Below, in pieces: positions 55,620-64,000 of a DNA stretch of 64,000 bases. Each line of letters opens with the position of its first letter. Position 1 is the stretch's first letter. This DNA comes from Xiphydria camelus. Its lineage: Eukaryota > Arthropoda > Insecta > Hymenoptera > Xiphydriidae. The notes beneath the pieces were generated by a model, which saw only the letters and a program-made list of their open reading frames with translations, did no database searches and was not told where the DNA came from. Position numbers and translations under genes: made by a program. The DNA lies in the NCBI GenBank assembly GCA_963678675.1, contig OY783197.1, forward strand, positions 9,613,647-9,677,646, in the 5' to 3' direction.

Positions 55620-58383
55620 TTATCATCGGTTGTTGAGCGAATATCCCGACCTAACCCGACCAGCAGGGATCGAACGTCAAGCCATCAAACACGACGTAAC
55701 GCACCATATAACGACTACGGCAGGAGCGCCTGTATTTTGCAGGCCTCGAAGACTAGCACCGGATCGTTTACAGTCAGCGAAAGCCGAGTTTGACATCATG
55801 CTCCAGCAGGGGATTATCCGGCCATCCAGTAGCCCATGGACGTCCGCCCTATATCTTGTCGCGAAAAAGACAGGCGAATAGAGACCGTGTGGGGATTATC
55901 GCGCTCTCAACGCGCGAACCGTGCCAGATCGGTATCCAGTTCCGCATATAGAAGATTTTGCGCAGTACCTTCACGGAAGAACGGTTTTCTCCATCATCGA
56001 CCTGGTCAGGGCGTACCATCAAATCACCGTAGCAACGGAAGACGTGACGAAAACGGCGATAACCACGCCGTTCGGACTTTTCGAGTTCCCTAGAATGCCT
56101 TTTGAACTTCGGAACGCCGCGCAAACGTTCCAGCGATTTATCGACCACGTTCTGCGGGGGCTTAGTTTTTGCTACGCCTATATAGATGATGTCCTGGTAG
56201 CCTCAAGAGACGAGGAGGAACATCATCAAAATCTGCGGATACTCTTCGAGCGATTCAAGAAATTTGGCCTTGTCATCAACTTTGCAAAGTGCGTTTTCGG
56301 CACACGAAAGGTGAAGTTTCTCGGATACGAAGTCGACGGCCACGGCACGAGATCCTTGGAGGAACGAGTGCAGGCCATCACGAACTTCCCGAAACCAGAA
56401 ACGATTCGCAAACTGCGCAGGTTCCTTAGTATGGTAAACTTCTACCGTCGTTTCATACCTAGGACCGCCGAACTGCAGCAGCCTCTCAACGACCTTCTCA
56501 AAGGAAAAAGGGTTAAAGACGACTCTCCAATCATCTGGAGCCCGAACACGGAAGCTGCCTTCGAGGAGACGAAGCGAGGACTCGCGAACGCCGCAATGCT
56601 CGCACATCCTCGACCTGGGACTGCGCTCTCAATAACGGTTGACGCCTCGGACTACGCGATAGGCGCTACATTGCAGTAGCACGTGGACGACGCGTGGAAA
56701 CCTTTAGCTTTCTTTACGAAGGCTTTGTCGACGGCGCAACGAAATTACAGTGCCTACGAGCGCGAGTTATTGGCAGTCTACGCAGCTGTCAAGCGCTTCC
56801 ATCATCACCTAGAAGGACATCAATGCATGATATTCACGGACCATAAGCCATTGACTTTTGCTTTACAGCAGAAACCCGAGAAATGTTCGCCCAGACAATT
56901 TCGGTACTTGGATTTCATCGCCCAATTCTCTACAGACGTTCGGCACATCGCAGGAATCAACAATACTGCCGCAGATGCTCTTTCACGAGTAGAAGCGGTA
57001 TCGAGAGCCGTCGACTGCTGAGAGATCGCGTCGGCTCAGAAAGACGATCCGGTATTACAGGGACTCCTCGAAGGAAACGCGAGCAGTCTTAAGCTTCACA
57101 AAATATACATTCCTGACGCTAACACGAATATTTTCTGCGAGGTAGGTTCAGGTTCAGCACGACCGTACGTTCCCACGAGTTTACGACGAGACGTATTTAA
57201 CTCTCTGCACGGACTCTCACATCCTGGGATCCGAGCCACGCAGAAGTTAATTACCGAGCGTTACGTTTGGCCCTCCGTGAATAACGATTGCAGAGTTTGG
57301 GCACGGCAATGCATCTCATGTCAAAGAGCGAAGATAACGCGGCACGTGACAACGCCGATAAAGGAGTTTGGACAACCGAGTCAACGATTCGAACACATCC
57401 ATCTCGATATCGTAGGTCCACTACCACTGTCACAGGGATTTCGATACTGTTTGACCTGCGTAGATCGTTTCACACGCTGGCCCGAAGCGGTACCACTCCC
57501 AAACATTGAAGCAGAGACCGTGGCACGCGCTTTCATGGACGTTTGGATAGCGCGTTTTGGGATACCATTAAGGGTAACTACAGACCAAGGGAGACAGTTC
57601 GAGTCCAATCTTTTCAAAGAGCTCTTGCGGCTGACGGGTACTAATCGTCTGCGTACAACGGCATATCATCCAGCCACGAACGGCATGGTTGAAAGATTTC
57701 ATCGCCAAGTCAAAGCTGCTATTAAGTGCCACGAGACGGAGCACTGGACGGAGATTTTGCCGATCATTCTTCTTGAGATTCGTACAGCAATCAAAGACAA
57801 CCTCGGAGCATCGGTAGCAGAAATGGTCTACGGTTCAACTATTCGGCTACCCGGCGAATTTTTCAATCCTAGTAAAAAAACAGGAGAAGCTGAGTTCGTC
57901 GCTCAACTATGGCGACATATCCATGAGCTAAAACCGATCCCAGCGACACGGCATAGAACGAAAAAGCCTTTCGTTTTTAAGGATTTGGCAATATCTCCGT
58001 ATGTATTCGTACGGCATGACGGTACTCGAGGACCACTTCAGTCACCATACGACGGGCCATTCCCGGTCCGGAGACGATCCAAAGATAACTACGTCATAGA
58101 CATCAACGGCCGAGAAGCTAGAGTGAATATCGAGCGTTTAAAACCAGCATACGTCTTGTCGGATGACAACCCTGAGCAACCAGTCAACGACGAGACGCCG
58201 GATTCTGCAACCAGGCAGCCCGTAACTGATCAGGACGAGACCGAGAGAACTCAATCCGAGAACAACCAGGACAGCTGTGAGCCGCGGTCCTACACGACTC
58301 GATCAGGCAGACGTGTACGTTTCGCGGATCATTATCAAGGGAACCTCACATGATTAGTAGCGAGGTTGCTAGCGAGGGGGTGA

Positions 58384-58508
58384 TGTAGCGACATGCTACA
58401 TGGCCGCTGCCGCTCGACAGGAAACATCGGCAGTTCGTTTCCTGGCTACGAAGCCAGATTGTGTATTGTATAATAAACAGTCTTTGGTGTTTCATTATCC
58501 AATCCACA
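58384..58508 (+). repeat. Gypsy 3' LTR (125 bp)
   Basis: Preceded by the purine tract agcgaggggg (58371-58380). It has the 18-bp segment lacking in the 5' LTR. Confidence 0.9.
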
Positions 58509-58512
58509 GATG

Positions 58513-60125
58513 TAATGACACTCATAGATACTAATAGTAATTGAATAGTGTCCATCAGTATAAGCATGGCTTTATATTAAGAAACTGAATTTATGCAAGG
58601 CAAAAAATTATGTCTTATTCCTTTAGAATTTTTGTCAATAGCTAATACTAATACCGGTTGGTACTCAAGAAATCGGCTGCTCTGTATCTGCTGCTGCGCT
58701 ATAGTGTACAGTACTCATGATACTGATGATAATAATGGCACTGACAGAACTATTTAGTCTATCGTTTCACTAAACAATTCACTAAAGTACTACTGCATTA
58801 GTGTTTTATTCGTTTTTTAGTGTCTCATTAGTATTTTTCCGTAAGGGTAGGCCAGAAATGTGTTCGCTTGATGTGGAATACCCCATAAATAAAAAAAAAG
58901 ATATGCATACTTACCAATGTTTATCGCTCTCACTTATGAAAAGTTTACTACACGTTATACCGTAATTAAATTATTTCACGTAACCACGAGTGTAGTCGAC
59001 CCATATTATGGTTTAATCAAAATCTTATTTAATTAACATAATTTATCCTTAATTTAAAGTATCCTGCAAATCGATATTTAATAGAATACGTATTGTATTA
59101 TAAATTAATGTCTTATTTCAGTTCGTGAAATGGTATATTTGTGCACAGTTTCATCACGTGGTAATCACTTGCGCGAAAGTGTACGTATCTATCCCAGTTA
59201 GTACCTACCGACATACATGGATACGATATCGATCGGAGGAACATGAGCCTACTAATAGTCGATCTATCATTCGAGTTTTTTCCTACAAGTGATCTTCTTA
59301 GCGCTCGACTGATATGTATGCCAGTTTTCGATTTTTCTCATTAAAATGTATGCGAATATACATAGGGTGACAACGAATCTATCATTTTTGGACGATGGAA
59401 CGTAAGTGATCGCGAGAATAGCTGCTCATATGAATGCTTCCTAATTGTTTTGCTACAAAAGCTAATTCGCTCTCGTTATATTCAGCTACGCTTGCAATCA
59501 TTTACAGTCCTCCATCTAAAGCGGGTCGGTGAAGTACAAAAATCCCGGATATAGCATTAAGGCAGTGGTGCGATATTGTATAATTATATGTATATAAGTT
59601 CTAGGTGATAGTTTGTGATTGTTTCCGATCTAAATATTGTAGGAGTTAGATACGTAGGATCATAGAATTTTTCTTCAATATACCTATAAAGGTATAAGGA
59701 GATTATAGCTCAACCTTTACATGAAGTTCGTCGTATCTAACCTCGTCGTAAAGTTGGATCATTTAATATTTATTTGGCTCTATGAAATTGTTTTCTTAGT
59801 ACGTATAAAAGTACACTCAGAGAAAAAATAGTATATTCAATTAAATCTGCGTCTACGGATGGGGGAATGTATAATTAGTTGCTCCGACTAATGAATTTGG
59901 TTATAACGATTAGCGACTATTTGAAGGAAACAGGCTGTAGTCCACTCGAGTCAATTATTATTAGTCCAAGTAACTAAATTTGCATTACCCTACCCGTAAC
60001 CGCCATTGTAGTCAAATTTACTACAATTTTTCTCTCCGTATATGTAAAGGTAATGTACAAAATACACACACATGGAGATATAAAAATAACTCTCTTTTCA
60101 CAAACCTTAATATTAGGTACATATA
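58513..60125. other. No supported gene or complete element
   Basis: AT-rich unique-looking sequence. Short ORFs only, no terminal repeats recognised. Confidence 0.5.
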
Positions 60126-61377
60126 CAGGGTGGACCAGGTTAAACGTCATTTTTTTTATATGTGACAGAACAACAACAAAAAAGTAGACTTTCATAAGAA
60201 AATTTTGTTCAAAAATGTTTCCTAACAAAGATACAGGGTGTCAAAGTTTCGAAAAAAATGGTTTTCTCATCATAACTTCTAAACTACTTGATCGATTTTC
60301 ATGAAATTTCGCACACAGGCTAATGTAGAACAGCTCTAAGTAATAATTAAATAATTTTTAAAAATTCTCCAGTGGCGTAGATACTAGGGGCCGGTACCCC
60401 CCTTTCCCCCTCCCAATCTTCGGCGCCACTGGATATTTTGCAAAGAAAATTTAATTATTGGATTCCCCGTTTAATTTAGAGAAAAAAATCACCATTGCAA
60501 ATTTTTGATTTATGGCTTCGTTTTTGAGATATTTATTTTAATTTCTAGGGTTGCGAGCAGGCCAAAGCTAGATTGAACTCCATTAATTGTGATATGTGAT
60601 AGAGCAACAAAAAAAAATAGATTCTCATGAGAAAATTTGTTTCAAAAATGTTTGCTAACAAAGATATAGGGTGTCAAAGTTTCGAAAAAAAAAAAATGGT
60701 TTTCTCATCATAACTTCTAAACTACTTGATCGATTTCCATGAAATTTCGCACACAGGCTAACGTCGTACAGCTCTAAGTAATAATTAAATAATTTTAAAA
60801 AATTCTCCAGTGGCGTAGATACTGGGGGCCGGTACCCCCCTTTCCCCCTTCCCAATCTTCGGCGCAACTGGATATTTTGCAAAGAAAATTTAATTATTGG
60901 ATTCCCCGTTTAATTTAAAGAAAAAAATCATCCTTGCAAATTTTTGATTTGTGACTTCGTTTTTGAGATTTTTTCTTCAAATTAAACGGGGAATCCAATA
61001 ATTAAATTTTCTTTGCAAAATATCCAGTGGCCCGAAGATTGGGAAGGAGGAAAGGGGGGTACCGGCCCCCAGTATCTACGCCACTAGAGAATTTTTTAAA
61101 ATTATTTAATTACTACTTAGAGCTGTACGACATTAGCCTGTGTGCGAAATTTCATGGAAATCGATCAAGTAGTTTAGAAGTTATGATGAGAAAACCATTT
61201 TTTTTTTCGAAACTTTGACACCCTATATCTTTGTTAGGAAACATTTTTGAAACAAATTTTCTCATGAGAATCTATATATTTTTTGTTGCTCTATCACATA
61301 TCACAATTAATGGAGTTCAACCTAGCTTTGGCCTGCTCGCAACCCTATAAATTAAAATAAATATCTCAAAAACGAAG
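60126..61377. mobile_element. Palindromic TA-target element FB-J (copy 3), right end truncated
   Basis: It starts cagggtggaccaggttaaac after TA and has the same alternating modules as 52423-53622. Similarity ends abruptly at about 61377 (atatctcaaaaacgaagc), and the closing terminus is absent. Confidence 0.8.
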
Positions 61378-62202
61378 CGCTATACCGCGTTTATACCGTG
61401 TTGGTAAAACCGGCCCTTAGAAAAGTATTTTAAATAGTCAATTATTTGATATTTTCGGGGTGTTTTGATTTTTTAATGAAAAAATATAAGGTAAGAATAT
61501 TATATTAGAAGAGTTTGAATATGTCTACTAAAGAAGTTTCATTCAGGCCCCATATAGTGCTAGGAAAAGGATAGAGAATGGTGTAGCACGATAGGTAAAC
61601 AATTTAGTTAACCCTCCCCTTAATAAATTGGAGCCTATGGTCTTTTATCCCCAATTAAATAAATAAGGTTTTCTCCTTACCTCACCGCTTTCTTATTTCT
61701 CCACGAGTATTCGTAAATCGGACTTGTGCGTGTGGTGAACGTTTGCATTGCTCATTTATCTACTCGTTTCATCATGTTGGCTCCTATACCCGCTTTAATT
61801 TCATCTCCATATTTTTAAAATGACTACTTTTTAAAAAAACTTCTATATTTTTATATAAATTAAACCATATTTCTTACATTATACATATTATCATCATGCG
61901 TTATGTATGAGCGAGGCGCTTAAATCTATCCGAAAGCAATAAATGACACATTCTTTTTCCCATTTTTCCTTTCATCCCCTTTCCATCTTTCTCACTCCAA
62001 CGGAGCTTCGCCGAAAGAAAAGTCTTACACGGGAGGCGAAAGACCAGTTGCGTCACCAGTTGCTCCTGTCGTCGTCGCCCTCGCGGACGATGAAATACCG
62101 CCACGATTCCCAATTCACCCCCTGTTAGAGTGTGGAGAGTCAGTGTAGCGCCGTCCCTTCCTCTTCCGTAATCGTGAGGATTTTGGCCACGCCTCCCACG
62201 CC
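61378..62202. other. Upstream flank of the host gene, no element recognised
   Basis: This is the transition out of the transposon-dense region. Distal promoter or regulatory sequence for the gene starting near 62234 may be here, but I see no specific site. Confidence 0.4.
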
Positions 62203-62240
62203 TATATAAGGGTAGAGATCACCACCGCGCGTCACTCGCA
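62203..62240 (+). promoter_or_regulatory. TATA-box core promoter with initiator
   Basis: tatataag (62203-62210) lies about 30 bp before a tcactc initiator-like site (62232-62237), the standard TATA-to-start spacing. A GC-richer 5'UTR follows. It serves the secreted-protein exon at 62394. Confidence 0.65.
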
Positions 62241-62393
62241 CCCCGATCACCGACTCGTTCCCTCGGAAAGTTCGTAAGTCCCTGTGGTTCAAGAGTATAC
62301 TTTGTAAGTAAAGTTTATCCGAAGGAGACTGAGGCAGGTGACGCGAGCTTCAAGCGTAGGGGGCAATTGGGGATAAACGTGTGTCGAAGAAGC

Positions 62394-62475
62394 ATGAGGA
62401 TCAGTTTACTAGGACTCGTCTGCATCCTCATCCTGTTGGTGAATAGAGCTGATGCCGGTCTCTACTTCGATGATG
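62394..62475 (+). CDS. First coding exon of a secreted protein (signal peptide)
   Basis: ATG 62394 has A at -3. The exon encodes 27 residues plus one base. The N-terminus is Arg, then a leucine/isoleucine/valine-rich core (LLGLVCILILLV), then NRADA with a likely cleavage after ADA (alanine at -3 and -1), and then GLYFDD. The codon is split after its first base by a perfect donor, G|GTAAGT (62475/62476-62481), giving a phase-1 intron. Together with the TATA box this is the only convincing host gene in the window. A short precursor such as a neuropeptide or other small secreted peptide would fit, but the mature part is beyond the window and I do not name it. Two further GTAAGT sites in the 5'UTR (62274 and 62306) leave room for an upstream intron. 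Confidence 0.65.
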
Positions 62476-64000
62476 GTAAGTTTGTAGATTACAACCGATT
62501 CGAGAGAAAGAGAGGAGAAGAACATTGATAAATCGACTTTTAAAAATTAGACGTATTTGTAAAAAGAAAATGGATTATTTGTGACGGGCCAGATTTGTGA
62601 TTTGTACATGTTGAGGTACACGTGTTCGGAAGTAAGCAGCCGTGCGCCCTTTTTATTAACTTTGATTTAGTAAAATCACGAGGTAATAATTGCCATAATT
62701 CGGTTCTCTCACTAATTCTTTTTGTTAAATGATATTTAAAAATGCAGCATACGTCATAGTATTGTAAGTCTATCTCTTTCGTACTCGTTGCTTGGCATAA
62801 GTGACGTACTTGTTTCTCATGGCTTTTCAATGACGTCATAATACTGTAGAGAGAAATGTACTGGTAACTTTATGAACAATTATTTTTTAGGACATTTTCT
62901 TTTTTTCTGTCACATTAAAATACGTATACAGATTACAAATTAAATTAAAAAATTCGAATATTTTCTTATGCGATAACTGAATTCTCATTGAACTTTTTGA
63001 TGATTACTTTGTACAGAAAGTAGTCTGTATTCAGTCGTTCGGTTGCAACTTTGTAGAAAACTCTGCACATGTACCGAACGAATTGTAATGCTTTTCACGT
63101 CAAGAGCACTTTGCTATTATCGCAGACATCCAAAAGCGTAATTGTTGTCACTTGAACATTGTCGTGATATCCGTTTCAGTTTGGGAATCAGATTAGTTTC
63201 TATAGTTGCCATCGCTATTTTTATTTATTAGTGCAAGACTCTTGCCGATGTCAGCCTGACGTTTCGGCCGAGGTTTGCTCCGAAATCGGTTGTCGAGACT
63301 GGCATCCAACGTGGACTCGATTTCGCGCCGATCCTTAGCATCGGCAAAACTTTCCAAATTTCTGCTTGCACGGAAAGAAGAATGTTGGACAATGTAATAT
63401 TTCACATAGTAGAAGTTGTCCTCAGGAGCGGCATAGCACAGAGTATCGTCTTGTATTGTAAGATATATACATTAATATAGCAACATTTAAGATGTTCCAC
63501 AGCCTATACCACCAATGTATATAACACAATTGTATGTACATACAACAATATAAGAGTGCTACGTTGAATTGTAGTTCTTGCAATGAAAGATGGGTACTCT
63601 TATAATGTATAACGGTACTCTGTTATGCCGCTTCCGAAGATAATTTCTGCTTTGCGAAATATCCCTAATTACTCCATTTATTGAGTACTTTATACAAAAT
63701 TATTTTTCCTCGTAGGACATAAAAGTTACAGAAGGGAATGAAACTAATAATTCAGGAAAGACCGATAGTAAAAATAATCTATCTTTTTAGCAAAATGTGG
63801 TAGTCTAATTCGAACAGGAAAATGAGAACCTTTTGTCGATTTGAATACAAATTGAGTGGTATAAAGTACTTTGCAATGTATGTAACGCGTAAATTGCTTA
63901 AAATTTACTTAGTTCAAAGGATTAATTAAATAATTTGATGTATCGTATTTTAACACGTTCCGTACCGGACCGATTTTTGAAGATTCCGTTCAGGCCGCGT
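62476..64000 (+). other. First intron of the host gene (to window end)
   Basis: It starts with the GTAAGT donor. I find no acceptor followed by a convincing coding exon up to 64000, and no complete repeat. The ORFs here are short and featureless. Confidence 0.5.

Larger units (their letters stand above)
54582..58353 (+). pseudogene. Gypsy Pol: protease, RT, RNase H, integrase
   Basis: The protease has LIDTGAD (about 54680-54700), reached after a one-base loss in the T-run 54674-54679. A foldback element (55027-55619) then interrupts. RT has [23 protein letters not shown] and YIDD (about 56182). RNase H has YERELLAVYAAVKRF and TDHKPL. Integrase has an HPGIRAT...CISC HHCC finger, then LDIVGP, TTDQG and ERFHRQ (the D, D, E residues). 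A GPF-type module, PYDGPFPV, is near the C-terminus, and the TGA is at 58351. Stops: TAG 55879 (a Trp is usual there), TAG 56677, TGA 57019. All post-insertion segments share one frame, so few changes separate it from an ancestral ORF. Confidence 0.9.
53641..58512 (+). mobile_element. Ty3/Gypsy LTR retrotransposon, CsRn1-type
   Basis: The LTRs are tgtagcgacatgc...ccaca: 5' 53645-53751 (107 bp) and 3' 58384-58508 (125 bp). They are flanked by the 4-bp duplication gatg (53641-53644, 58509-58512). The primer site is for tRNA-Trp, gag has a CWYH-type zinc box, and pol order is protease, RT, RNase H, integrase, all matching the CsRn1 group. A 593-bp foldback element interrupts pol at 55027. Stops at 55879, 56677 and 57019 and gag damage make it defective. 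Confidence 0.92.

Overview
The window is eukaryotic, almost certainly from an insect, and Hymenoptera (ant or wasp) is my best guess. The evidence is the AT-rich background, mariner termini, non-LTR retrotransposons of the I/R1 and Jockey/CR1 types, a CsRn1-type Gypsy element, a Copia element using the internal initiator-tRNA primer, Helitron remnants, and one host-type exon with a TATA box, signal peptide and GTAAGT splice donor. The order-level guess is inference.

Nearly the whole window is nested transposable elements. From the left: repeat-poor sequence with two small tandem duplications (1-3650); a near-perfect inverted pair of MITEs (3651-4584); a Helitron-like element carrying a 129-bp satellite with 514-bp higher-order periodicity (4748-6325); a cluster of palindromic elements (6362-7584); a foldback element with TTA target duplications (7892-8996) beside a dimeric tandem array (9001-9560); a 5S rRNA-like repeat (about 9770-10089); and a palindrome split by a second TTA foldback element (10238-11490). 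At 12006-18850 a palindromic TA-target element was split by a 5.6-kb LINE with endonuclease, reverse transcriptase and RNase H, bounded by a 13-bp target duplication. More palindromes follow, then a TIR element with a SAP-domain exon (19882-20877) and a three-level nest (21086-24045): a 5S-containing repeat, a Kolobok-like TTAA transposon inside it, and a tRNA-derived SINE inside that. A TTA-target element with a mariner derivative inside it lies at 25475-26786.

The centre holds a complete but inactivated Copia element (33884-38340, identical 5-bp target duplication, paired 252-bp LTRs). A second LINE (42458-47178) sits in a (CT)n microsatellite. Region 47820-51430 is a series of large palindromes interrupted by another TIR element. 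A helicase fragment and a second copy of the TA-target palindrome follow. A CsRn1-like Gypsy element (53641-58512) has very short LTRs and a tRNA-Trp primer site. Its gag-pol boundary carries a textbook -1 frameshift signal: GGGAAAC, an 8-nt spacer and a hairpin. Its pol gene is split by a third copy of the TTA foldback element. A third, truncated palindrome lies at 60126-61377.

The only convincing host gene is at the right end: promoter, 5'UTR and first coding exon of a small secreted protein (62203-62475), followed by intron to the window edge.

The strongest relationships between elements are these. The SINE at 21525-21914 ends in the same 3' sequence as the LINE at 13164-18787, so that LINE family probably mobilised it. 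The foldback element inside Gypsy shifts the pol frame by exactly the amount its length plus target duplication predicts. Two target sites can be confirmed from unfilled copies elsewhere in the window. Every retrotransposon copy here carries stops, frameshifts or deletions.
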